NCBI GenBank assembly: GCA_904420095.1
Contig: CAJFUB010000028.1
Location: 1 to 64,000, forward strand
Length of the DNA: 64,000 bases
Direction of reading: 5' to 3'
From: an uncultured Clostridia bacterium
Lineage (GTDB): Bacteria; Bacillota; Clostridia; UBA1212; UBA1255
Below the pieces are notes generated by a model. That model did no database searches. It was not told the origin of the DNA and saw only the letters and a program-made list of their open reading frames with translations. Below are positions 1 through 6,040 of the stretch, one piece after another. The first letter of the stretch is position 1. Every line of letters starts with the position of its first letter. The position numbers were made by a program, and so were the translations under genes.

Positions 1-106
1 AATTAAACCCTCTTAGTTCCAATACATCGTTGATATATTTTTGTATATCAACTAAATCCGAAGACTTGCAGATTTTCGAATAAAATTGCTTTTGATTTGT
101 TTCCAT
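1..106 (-). CDS. Partial CDS, N-terminus of a MazG-like nucleotide pyrophosphohydrolase
   Basis: The first 35 codons of a minus-strand gene that runs off the left edge. It begins with ATG at 106-104, preceded by AAAGGA at 115-120. The peptide starts METNQKQFYSKIC and contains DLVDIQKYINDVLELRGFN, which resembles the N-terminal helix of small all-alpha MazG-like NTP pyrophosphohydrolases, enzymes that hydrolyse non-canonical or excess NTPs. The catalytic EExxE helix would lie outside the window, so the family call is tentative. A TATAAT at 208-213 (minus strand) may be its -10 element. Confidence 0.45.
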   Translation of the reverse strand, partial: METNQKQFYSKICKSSDLVDIQKYINDVLELRGFN

Positions 107-274
107 AACTAACGTCCTTTCAATATATTCGTTTTCACACACGGGAAGAACCGCCATGCTATCAGCCGCAAACTTGCCCCAATTAACCTTTTCTACAAAC
201 CATGAATATTATATCATTTTTAATCACAAAAAAGCGACGCAGGGCGCAGATAAATACTGCGGCTCGTGTCGTTT

Positions 275-325
275 TCAAAATTTGATATTATAGATAAACC
301 CTGGGTTATATTTTTGACGCCCCAT
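275..325 (-). CDS. Possible 16-residue mini-ORF with a strong ribosome binding site
   Basis: ATG at 325 is preceded by AGGAGGTGATAATA, an excellent ribosome binding site, and the frame closes after MGRQKYNPGFIYNIKF. It lies just downstream, in the same direction, of the prgI relic. It may be the stub of a truncated mobile-element gene or a leader peptide. Only the binding site and the short frame support it. Confidence 0.25.
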   Translation of the reverse strand: MGRQKYNPGFIYNIKF

Positions 326-362
326 TATTATCACCTCCTGTTACTATATATTTGCCCCTTGT

Positions 363-611
363 TCATGGCAGCCAGTCATAGGCATGGGACATTTCGTTGC
401 CTAAACTGTTAGAATAGTGAGGCAATGGTTTGACCTTCACCTCCAGGGGCTGCCCGTTGCGCTAATACATGGCGAACAGGAAGAAGGGAAGCATGACCAG
501 AATCCTGCAAAGCGCCGCCGCTCCAAAACAAATCGCCTGCCGTTTGGTCAGCCCGAACAGGACCTTGCTCTGTACCCGGCTCAGGTCCTTCGAGATCGTT
601 ACATAGGCGAT
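363..611 (-). pseudogene. Decayed prgI-family conjugation gene
   Basis: One minus-strand frame reads AYVTISKDLSRVQSKVLFGL, then TKRQAICFGAAAL, then CRILVMLPFFLFAMY, an in-frame TAG at 464-462, and RNGQPLEVKVK. This is the order seen in PrgI-family membrane proteins of integrative conjugative elements, which sit next to the VirB4-type ATPase of the mating apparatus. The central hydrophobic stretch between the KRQ helix and the LVMLPFF helix appears deleted (roughly 20 residues), the usual E after MY is a stop, and the expected start codon reads ATC (611-609). No other transfer gene is nearby, so this is an isolated relic. Confidence 0.7.
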
Positions 612-674
612 CGAAAACACCTTCTGTAAAAGAAAAACGCCTTTCCATTAGGAAAGACGTTCTCTAAAAATGGG

Positions 675-1001
675 TTATTGATTTTCTTCTTTCGGCAGCC
701 GTTTGAAAGTTGTTGGGTAGTTGCTGGCGCCGTGCGCGATGTGGTAAACAAAAACCGTATCCGCAATCAGCCGGTAGACGCAGATATACTTCCCGGCGAT
801 CGCCAGCCGGTAGCCGCCGTTACGCAGTTCCTTGTCCTGCGGGATATGCCCGGACAGCGGGAACATCTCCAGCCGGGAAAGCGTATCTAAAATGAGGTCG
901 GTGATTTTGCGGGCGGAGTTTGGTCCCACCAGGTTCAGATGAAGTCGGGCAATCTCCTCCAGCTCCCGCTGTGCAGGTTCCAGAATAACCAGTTTAGCCA
1001 C
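675..1001 (-). CDS. RelE/ParE-family toxin
   Basis: A 108-residue toxin of the RelE/ParE superfamily, which includes ribosome-dependent mRNA interferases and gyrase poisons. The body has the expected alternation: LVILEPAQRELEEIARLH helix, a helix ending in LEMFPLSGHIP, then beta strands GYRLAIAGKYICVYRLIADTVFVYHIAHG. I place the start at GTG 1001, overlapping the last codons of the antitoxin, with GGAGG about 12 nt upstream; an open frame extends to 1058 but runs inside the antitoxin gene. Overlap implies translational coupling. Of the four toxin-antitoxin loci in the first 5.6 kb it is the only one whose toxin frame is intact. Whether it acts on mRNA or gyrase cannot be told from sequence. 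Confidence 0.82.
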   Translation of the reverse strand: MAKLVILEPAQRELEEIARLHLNLVGPNSARKITDLILDTLSRLEMFPLSGHIPQDKELRNGGYRLAIAGKYICVYRLIADTVFVYHIAHGASNYPTTFKRLPKEENQ

Positions 1002-1260
1002 GTTGGTAAATCGCCTCCAGCCGCTTTCTGGACTCCTCCGGCGTGTAGGTAGGCGCATCGGAGAGTCGGGCTTGTTCCGCCGCTTCCAGCTTGGCCCGTA
1101 GCTTCAAGGTCTCCTCCCGCTGCTCAAACGCCTCAATGCTCATAACCACCAAATCGCCTTCGCCGTTTTTAGTGATATAGATTGGCTCCGCTTCTTTATG
1201 CGCCAAATCAGAGATCATGCCGTAGTCATTGCGGAGCGCAGTGGACGACTTAATAATCAC
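994..1260 (-). CDS. Phd/YefM-family antitoxin
   Basis: An 88-residue antitoxin. The N-terminal half (MIIKSSTALRNDYGMISDLA, then EPIYITKNGEGDLVVMSIEAFEQRE) is the typical Phd/YefM DNA-binding fold; the rest is an acidic, charged helix that should wrap the toxin. GTG at 1260 is preferred because AGGAGG (1269-1274) lies 8 nt upstream; TTG and GTG codons further up would be too close to it. It should neutralise the toxin encoded immediately downstream and repress its own operon through the palindrome at 1287-1307. Confidence 0.82.
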   Translation of the reverse strand: MIIKSSTALRNDYGMISDLAHKEAEPIYITKNGEGDLVVMSIEAFEQREETLKLRAKLEAAEQARLSDAPTYTPEESRKRLEAIYQRG

Positions 1261-1286
1261 CGTCAACACCTCCTGTATTATTCTAC

Positions 1287-1319
1287 AATAATTCTATCAG
1301 AATTATTCATCGTTTGCAA
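1287..1319 (-). promoter_or_regulatory. Toxin-antitoxin promoter with operator palindrome
   Basis: On the minus strand, TTGCAA (1314-1319) and TAGAAT (1291-1296) are separated by 17 nt. A perfect inverted repeat, AATAATTCT-N3-AGAATTATT (1287-1307), covers the -10 element, as expected for autorepression by the antitoxin or complex. Confidence 0.65.
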
Positions 1320-1322
1320 GAG

Positions 1323-1478
1323 GTCAATGCGCTCCGAGCTTTACCAAAACTGCCCACAAGAGACAGCTTGACTGATGGACAGTTCGATGCAATGATGGAA
1401 AAAGGATATAATCAGGCGAAGTCTGGCGAAGGTCTGTCCATTGATGAAGCCTTTTCCAAAATTCGAGAGAGTATTTGA
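1323..1478 (+). pseudogene. N-terminally truncated RelB-like antitoxin
   Basis: A plus-strand frame reads ALPKLPTRDSLTDGQFDAMM followed by EKGYNQAKSGEGLSIDEAFSKIRESI and a stop. This resembles the C-terminal half of RelB-type antitoxins. The DNA-binding N-terminal half is missing: the frame runs into the promoter of the neighbouring intact module, so the junction near 1320 is probably a deletion or insertion end point. Its last bases overlap the start of the toxin remnant (ATTTGA), the normal coupling of such operons. Confidence 0.55.
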
Positions 1479-1820
1479 AACTGCGGTATGAGGTGAAGCT
1501 GACTGCACAGGTGATCGGACAAATTGAAGAAACGGTGCCAGTATCTCTCCAAAATTCTGTTGGAGCCGGAAATTGCACGAAAGTGGGCAGATATTTTGCA
1601 ATATGAAATTGGGAGGCTGGGTTTTATGCCCTCAAGAGATCCCCTTACGGAGGAAGAACCGTATCGCACAAAAGGAATTCGAAAAATGCCCGTAAAGAAT
1701 TTTCTTGTTTACTATTTAATTGACGAAGAAAAGATAACTGTATGGGTTACGGCAGTAGTTTACGGGCGGAGAGATCAACTTACAGCCTTGTTGGATATGT
1801 CACTGAATGACACAGAGTGA
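1475..1820 (+). pseudogene. Frameshifted RelE/ParE-family toxin
   Basis: The frame starting at TTG 1475 gives MKLRYEVKLTAQVIGQIEET and then loses register; the family sequence continues one frame over as QYLSKILLEPEIARKWADIL, EIGRLGFMPSRDPL, KGIRKMPVKNFLVYYLIDEE and KITVWVTAVVYGRRDQL. The switch sits at about 1535-1542, so one base was lost (or two gained). The C-terminal two thirds are well preserved, which suggests recent inactivation. It pairs with the truncated antitoxin just upstream. Confidence 0.7.
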
Positions 1821-1911
1821 TTAATCGGTTTTTTTGAAAAAAGTTTATGCAAAAATCTATTATCATAAAAAAAGGATTGCAAAAAGCAGAGCTCCATATT
1901 AAAACTTCTGG

Positions 1912-1940
1912 TTGCTCTTAAATGATAATTCATTTATAAT
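1912..1940 (+). promoter_or_regulatory. Promoter of the secreted protein gene at 1976
   Basis: TTGCTC (1912-1917), a 17-nt spacer and TATAAT (1935-1940). Transcription would begin near 1947, about 30 nt before the start codon. Confidence 0.55.
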
Positions 1941-1975
1941 TTGTTCACAGGTAATCTTTAAAAATGGTGGGGCCA

Positions 1976-2713
1976 ATGAAAGAAATTATAACTAAACTAA
2001 TATGCTGTACTGCTGTTTGTTTCTGTTTTTTTTCTATTATTGTGACTTTTGATGGAGAACCATCAGGGGTAAATGTATTAGCGGAAGACAGGAAACAGAA
2101 CAGTGACGAAATTGATATTTCCGATCTCTGGGATGTCCAGCCTTGGGTTGAAGTAACGGTAGAAGAATATACGAACCGCGTTATTATTAAAACATATGGT
2201 CCATTGCACAAACTGGGAATGCTTGCAATTATAAAAAAGGGCGATCCGATTATCTACACTGGTGATAATTGCACAGTTATTTATTCATTTGTTCCGGAAT
2301 CTCCCAAAGGGACACAAGTAGTAAATGATTATGGTGGATTTTATCCTTTGGATCCTGGCACATATTATGTTGTAGTTTTAGATGAACACAATGAGGTTTG
2401 TGTCGAACCGGTTTATTTTGAGGTAAAGGAAATTGTAGCGACGCCGACGCCTACCCTGACTCCGACACCGACGCCAACTTTGCCTCCTACAGCTACTCCG
2501 GAAGCTGAATCTACGCAGACGACAGAAATCGAAAAAACACTGTCACCTACACATCAACCTACAAAACGGCCAACGCTTCAGCCAACAGATGCTTCCAATC
2601 ATGCAGAGGATGAAAAGGCTCCTGTTTGGGTAATCTGGATTATTATTGCAGCAGTAGCAGCAGTCGGAATCCTCGTTGCAGTCTTGGCTGCACGAAAGCA
2701 TAAGAGGAAATAA
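1976..2713 (+). CDS. Secreted, membrane-anchored protein of unknown function
   Basis: A 245-residue protein I do not recognise. It has an N-terminal signal peptide (MKEIITKLICCTAVCFCFFS), a globular part of about 130 residues without familiar motifs, a Thr/Pro linker (ATPTPTLTPTPTPTLPP) from about residue 156 to 205, and a C-terminal membrane helix (215-238) followed by RKHKRK. The layout resembles a surface protein held on the membrane through a wall-spanning stalk. ATG at 1976 is preferred over ATG 1964 because GGTGGGG sits 5 nt upstream of it. It is transcribed alone and stands between two decayed toxin-antitoxin loci. Confidence 0.7.
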   Translation: MKEIITKLICCTAVCFCFFSIIVTFDGEPSGVNVLAEDRKQNSDEIDISDLWDVQPWVEVTVEEYTNRVIIKTYGPLHKLGMLAIIKKGDPIIYTGDNCTVIYSFVPESPKGTQVVNDYGGFYPLDPGTYYVVVLDEHNEVCVEPVYFEVKEIVATPTPTLTPTPTPTLPPTATPEAESTQTTEIEKTLSPTHQPTKRPTLQPTDASNHAEDEKAPVWVIWIIIAAVAAVGILVAVLAARKHKRK

Positions 2714-2737
2714 TCGTTTTACACCCTTAGAAGAAAA

Positions 2738-2840
2738 AACATCAAAAACGGTATACGAAAAGGCAAAGCGTCAATAAGGAATGCTTTGCCTTCTCTCATA
2801 TTAATTAAAAATACTCGCTTTATTCTTCGGAATTTTCTCA
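2738..2840 (-). repeat. Copy 1 of a ~100-bp dispersed repeat containing a terminator hairpin
   Basis: Closely similar to 5938-6040, by eye about 80% identical including flanks. The core is AAGGCAAAGC ... GCTTTGCCTT followed, on the minus strand, by a run of T, so it can act as a terminator for minus-strand transcription from the toxin-antitoxin relic just upstream. The conserved stretch extends well past the hairpin (ATTAATTAAAAAT and GCTTTATTC are shared), more than a terminator needs. A short frame across it (2719-2928) is probably not a gene. Confidence 0.6.
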
Positions 2841-2881
2841 ATCGCTGTTTCTTTTCCTTTCTGTATTGTTCGCAGAGCATT

Positions 2882-3181
2882 TCAATCTGACCGTCCTGCA
2901 TTACTTCTATTGGAAAAGACATGGACATTGAAAATGCGGGATAAAAAAAGTATAAGTTCTTTCTCTTCTATACGATATACAAGCAACCAATCCGGTTGAA
3001 TATGACATTCACGAAAGCCGGCATAATTTCCTGTTAGTTCATGATCTCTATATTTTTCCGGAAGCTTTTCCTGCTTCGCTATCTGGCTTACTACTTCATC
3101 CAGTAGCTCCAAACGATAGCCGCGTCAGGCAGCAAGCTTCAAGTCCTTCTTTAAATGATTGGATCATACAATATCAAGCAT
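2882..3181 (-). pseudogene. YafQ-family toxin with two internal stops
   Basis: Starting at ATG 3181, inside the end of the antitoxin gene (GATGCTTGA overlap), the frame reads MLDIV-stop-SNHLKKDLKLAA-stop-RGYRLELLDEVV and then stays open through LPEKYRDHELTGNYAGFREC and HIQPDWLLVYRIEEKELILF. This matches YafQ-type mRNA interferases. The C-terminal catalytic tail, normally ending SHSDLF, is replaced by unrelated sequence after LSR. Two TGA codons plus an altered tail make it inactive. ATG 3112 could begin a fragment, but without the first helix. Confidence 0.75.
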
Positions 3182-3455
3182 CAGGTAAAACCTCATTCAG
3201 CGCTTCTCGAAAAGACGAATAGCGCTTGTATTTTTCCGGATGCTTCTGCATCTCAAAAAATTCATTCATTGCTGCGCTTGTTTCAGCATTCGGATTCTCC
3301 CTCTTGATTTCAAAAGGAATTCGCTGTTCCCGCACGGCCTGTTTCAAGAACAATGTGACTGCGGTTGTCAAATCCAGCCCTAAATCAGCAAACAGTTCTT
3401 GCGCTGTTTTTTTGAGCTCCGGATCGAGATTGATATTAGTGCTCACTTTCGCCAT
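3174..3455 (-). CDS. RelB/DinJ-family antitoxin (orphaned)
   Basis: A 93-residue antitoxin. The N-terminal KVSTNINLDPELKKTAQELF, LGLDLTTAVTLFLKQAV and IPFEIKRENPNAET pattern is the ribbon-helix-helix DNA-binding fold of RelB/DinJ antitoxins; the tail (MQKHPEKYKRYSSFREALNE) would bind the toxin. ATG 3455 is chosen over 3473 because GGAGGTGATAAC directly precedes it. The gene is intact while its overlapping YafQ-like partner carries stops, so it is now an orphan; it could still repress its own promoter or neutralise a related toxin elsewhere. Confidence 0.8.
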   Translation of the reverse strand: MAKVSTNINLDPELKKTAQELFADLGLDLTTAVTLFLKQAVREQRIPFEIKRENPNAETSAAMNEFFEMQKHPEKYKRYSSFREALNEVLPDA

Positions 3456-3477
3456 GTTATCACCTCCGCGCAAGTGT

Positions 3478-3506
3478 ATTATGGCATATTATATGCAATT
3501 TATCAA
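3478..3506 (-). promoter_or_regulatory. Promoter and operator of the DinJ-like antitoxin
   Basis: Minus-strand TTGATA (3501-3506), 17-nt spacer, CATAAT (3478-3483). A perfect palindrome GCATAT-T-ATATGC fills 3484-3496 between the two elements, a plausible ribbon-helix-helix operator. Confidence 0.6.
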
Positions 3507-3654
3507 TTTATTGCACATATATCACGCATATAAATTACAGGCCGCTGGGTAAAGAAGTACCCTGCCTGTTGTCAACAGTCTGCCTAAAAGCCCAGTGAGA
3601 TCATCGATAAAAACAGCCGTATTGCACAAGCTCCTGTTTAGTTTTTTCCGTTAC

Positions 3655-3717
3655 CGGCAAAATATGGTGTTTTTAAATTCTGATATTCTTGTATTTTTGC
3701 CGATAATGTGATATACT
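3655..3717 (+). promoter_or_regulatory. Promoter of the Fic gene with flanking inverted repeat
   Basis: TTGTAT (3689-3694), 17-nt spacer, TATACT (3712-3717). CGGCAAAA (3655-3662) and TTTTGCCG (3695-3702) form an 8-bp inverted repeat whose right arm lies in the spacer. This could be a site for the Fic protein's own N-terminal helix-turn-helix. Confidence 0.55.
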
Positions 3718-3739
3718 ATATAAACAGAGGTTGTGTAAT

Positions 3740-4636
3740 ATGAAATATTTATCCGTTACAGAAATAGCAAAACGATGGAATTTGTCCGAGCGAAGCGTCC
3801 GCAATTACTGCGCTCAGGGAAAAATCGAGGGAGCCTTTTTGACCGGAAAAACGTGGAACATCCCCGAAGATGCGCAAAAGCCTGACCGAGTGAACAAAAA
3901 AGTTACTGAGCCGGTTACGCTGCTCGATGTTCTCAAGGCAGAAAAGGCAGCAAAGCTTTCAGGCGGAATTTATCACAAAATTCAGATCGAACTGACCTAC
4001 AACTCGAATCATATCGAGGGCAGCCGGCTGACGCACGATCAAACGCGATATATTTTTGAAACCAATACGATTGGGCTTGAAGGAGCTGCAGTGAAGGTTG
4101 ACGATATTGTAGAAACGGCAAATCACTTCAAATGTATCGACCTTATCATTGAAAATGCAAAGAAACCGATTACAGAAGCTTTTATAAAAGAGCTGCACCG
4201 CACGCTCAAAAGCGGCACGACAGATGCAAGACAGGAATGGTTTGCCGTCGGTGCCTATAAGCGTCGGCCCAATACGGTCGGCGATCTGGAAACAACGCAG
4301 CCGGAAGAAGTTTCCGTTAAGATGAAAGAGCTGCTTGCAGAATACAACACAAAGCAGGAAAAAAGCTTTGATGAGCTTCTGGACTTTCATTACCGGTTCG
4401 AGCGGATTCATCCCTTTCAGGATGGCAACGGACGAATTGGCAGGCTGCTTTTATTCAAAGACTGCTTAAAATACAATATCGTTCCGTTCATCATCGGCGA
4501 GGATTTGAAGCTCTATTATTATCGCGGCTTAAAAGAATGGGAAAATGAACGTGGTTATTTACGGGACACTTGTCTTGCTGCACAGGACCAATTCAAAAGA
4601 TACCTTGACTATTTTAAGATAAAATACAACACTTAA
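3740..4636 (+). CDS. Fic-domain AMP transferase with N-terminal helix-turn-helix
   Basis: A 298-residue Fic protein. Residues 3-45 (YLSVTEIAKRWNLSERSVRNYCAQGK, GKTWNIP) are a MerR/excisionase-like DNA-binding domain. The Fic core has the full active-site motif HPFQDGNGRIGR at 224-235, with the catalytic His and phosphate-binding loop intact. S89-N-H-I-E93-G94 fits the (S/T)xxxE(G/N) inhibitory helix, so the enzyme is self-inhibited with the helix N-terminal to the core. Fic proteins transfer AMP to hydroxyl side chains of target proteins; the target here is unknown. ATG 3740 follows AGAGG at 9 nt. It directly abuts a truncated abiEii on the other strand, so it probably arrived with a rearrangement. 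Confidence 0.85.
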   Translation: MKYLSVTEIAKRWNLSERSVRNYCAQGKIEGAFLTGKTWNIPEDAQKPDRVNKKVTEPVTLLDVLKAEKAAKLSGGIYHKIQIELTYNSNHIEGSRLTHDQTRYIFETNTIGLEGAAVKVDDIVETANHFKCIDLIIENAKKPITEAFIKELHRTLKSGTTDARQEWFAVGAYKRRPNTVGDLETTQPEEVSVKMKELLAEYNTKQEKSFDELLDFHYRFERIHPFQDGNGRIGRLLLFKDCLKYNIVPFIIGEDLKLYYYRGLKEWENERGYLRDTCLAAQDQFKRYLDYFKIKYNT

Positions 4637-4769
4637 TCCATTGTAGATTTGAGGAGCGTCCCAAATAGTCTAGCATTTCAGACAAGCGCAACACTTTTTC
4701 AAGTGTATCCCGCACAAAGTTAAGCTCATTTGCCTTTTGAGCAAGTTCGGATTTTGTATATTCAAACAA
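4637..4769 (-). pseudogene. N-terminal stub of an AbiEii-type toxin
   Basis: From TTG 4769, which overlaps the end of abiEi, the frame reads LFEYTKSELAQKAN, then ELNFVRDTLEKVLRLSEMLDYL, like the first 40 residues of AbiEii nucleotidyltransferase toxins. It then runs into the fic 3-prime end, so the nucleotidyltransferase core (GGT and DxD motifs) is gone. AGGAGG lies 9 nt before the TTG, so the stub may still be translated, but it cannot be a toxin. Confidence 0.65.
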
Positions 4770-5520
4770 GGGATTCGCCTCCTTCGTCCAGCAACCTCAT
4801 AATATCATTTGGAATATATAAGCCCCATTCATTAGAAAAGACAGGATTTTCATATTTTAGTTCTTTATACAGATATCGCATGCTTTTTTTGCTGTTGATT
4901 TTGCATGTCTCAAAGAAATTCTCACTTAGTTTCATATTCGGATAATAGGAAAGGATGTATCCGGCCTTCTGCCAAAGGAATTGATTATCATATATATTGA
5001 GATACTTAATCAGCTTGTTTTCCGAAGCATAAGTCACCATTAAAAGGCATCGAAGCAATTCTTCCAGCCCACCGATTTTTGTAAAATCTTTTATGCTGTC
5101 AACAATTGTTCGCTCTATATCTGTGACGCGGATTTTGCCAATTTTTTTTATGCCTTCGTTTGTTTTTGAAAGCACTCTCGTATAATGCTTTCCGTCAAAT
5201 TCGAAATCATTAAATTTTGTGCTTGAAGATACATAGATTCTCGAAAACACCTGATTTGCCATTCCATGATACTCAAATGCAGAATGGTGAGAGACGTATG
5301 AATCCGGCGAAATACTGGAGGCGATCTGATAAGGTGTACATACAGGCTGATTTGTTTCAAGACTTATCACCGCATAAAGATTGCGTCGAATAGATACAAT
5401 AACACCCTTCTTTTTGTAGGAATATAAAACACTATCAGCCGTGCGAATATTGCCCGTAATTTTGGCAACATCTTCACGAGTAAAGCAACCCATTTTTAAC
5501 AGTTGAATATATTGTTTCAT
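4762..5520 (-). CDS. AbiEi-family antitoxin of a type IV toxin-antitoxin system
   Basis: A 252-residue AbiEi-like protein. The N-terminal winged helix (CFTREDVAKITGNIRTADSV, KKKGVIVSIRRNLYAV) is typical of AbiEi transcriptional regulator/antitoxins; the middle has the family features YVSHHSAFEYHGM and RVTDIERTIVDSIKD. AbiEi represses the operon and counteracts the AbiEii nucleotidyltransferase, a phage-abortive pair. ATG 5520 is chosen over 5553 because GGAGG lies 6 nt upstream. The partner toxin is reduced to a stub, so this is another orphan antitoxin. Confidence 0.8.
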   Translation of the reverse strand: MKQYIQLLKMGCFTREDVAKITGNIRTADSVLYSYKKKGVIVSIRRNLYAVISLETNQPVCTPYQIASSISPDSYVSHHSAFEYHGMANQVFSRIYVSSSTKFNDFEFDGKHYTRVLSKTNEGIKKIGKIRVTDIERTIVDSIKDFTKIGGLEELLRCLLMVTYASENKLIKYLNIYDNQFLWQKAGYILSYYPNMKLSENFFETCKINSKKSMRYLYKELKYENPVFSNEWGLYIPNDIMRLLDEGGESLV

Positions 5521-5556
5521 GGTTATACCTCCATAGTTGTTATAGTATATCACAAT

Positions 5557-5647
5557 GTTCTCAATATTATAAGTACTTCGAGAATTTTTTCAAATTATAT
5601 TTTTATTTTATTCTCGTTATACCTGTAATCAAAAGTAAAACGAGAAC
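5557..5647. promoter_or_regulatory. Cluster of TTCTC/GAGAA repeats upstream of abiEi, probable operator
   Basis: Two inverted repeats precede abiEi: GTTCTC (5557-5562) with CGAGAA (5579-5584), and TTCTCGTT (5611-5618) with AACGAGAAC (5639-5647). AbiEi proteins are known to bind paired inverted repeats ahead of their own operon, which fits this arrangement. No convincing -35/-10 pair could be fixed. Confidence 0.45.
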
Positions 5648-5937
5648 AAATTAACAAAGATGTTGCTGATTCGCTCTCATATCATCTCAAGCTGTGTGTT
5701 GCGATAAACTATAGATTTTTGATGGGTGCTTTATAATAGTCAATATGAATGGAATGATTTGCATAGTATTTTTATATGTGCATAAATAGCCAATATTTAA
5801 CCATACTCTATAATAGAAAAATGTGTTTAGTTGCATTTTTCTATTATACAGCCTTGACTTTTTGTGACAAATTTTGATTTTGCTTCCTTTAGGAATCTGT
5901 AATGTAGTCTCTTTGCCATTATCATCCCTTTAAAAAA
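5648..5937. other. AT-rich non-coding stretch with one long hairpin
   Basis: No credible gene on either strand. It holds several TATAAT-like words and the perfect inverted repeat listed at 5809-5848. It separates the abi remnant from the alpha-galactosidase operon, and may be the scar of a lost insertion. Confidence 0.5.
5809..5848. repeat. Perfect 15-bp inverted repeat with 10-nt loop
   Basis: TATAATAGAAAAATG (5809-5823) and its exact reverse complement CATTTTTCTATTATA (5834-5848) flank TGTTTAGTTG. It is too AT-rich for a typical terminator and has no adjacent gene. It could be the tip-to-tip remains of a small inverted-repeat element or a regulator site. Confidence 0.6.
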
Positions 5938-6040
5938 AAAACATCAAAGACAGATCCAAAAAGGCAAAGCGTCAGCCATGGGCTTTGCCTTCTCGCATAT
6001 TGATTAAAAACACCCGCTTTATTCCTTGAAATTCACTCGA
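5938..6040 (-). repeat. Copy 2 of the dispersed repeat; terminator of the alpha-galactosidase operon
   Basis: Matches 2738-2840. On the minus strand AAGGCAAAGC ... GCTTTGCCTTTTT forms a hairpin with a T-run just after the stop of the GH36 gene at 6033, so here it works as the operon terminator. A second T-run (ten T) follows some 25 nt on. Confidence 0.65.

Noticed and set aside
2719-2928. 69-codon frame over the dispersed repeat
   Set aside because: In the second repeat copy the same frame is broken by a stop, and the conservation is at the nucleotide level around the hairpin.
3536-3688. Possible tRNA or small RNA in the gap before fic
   Set aside because: No cloverleaf or conserved arms found; only the fic promoter and its inverted repeat are supported.
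5557-5647. CRISPR-like repeats upstream of abiEi
   Set aside because: The TTCTC/GAGAA units are short, inverted and irregularly spaced, so an operator explains them better. No CRISPR array was seen in the window.
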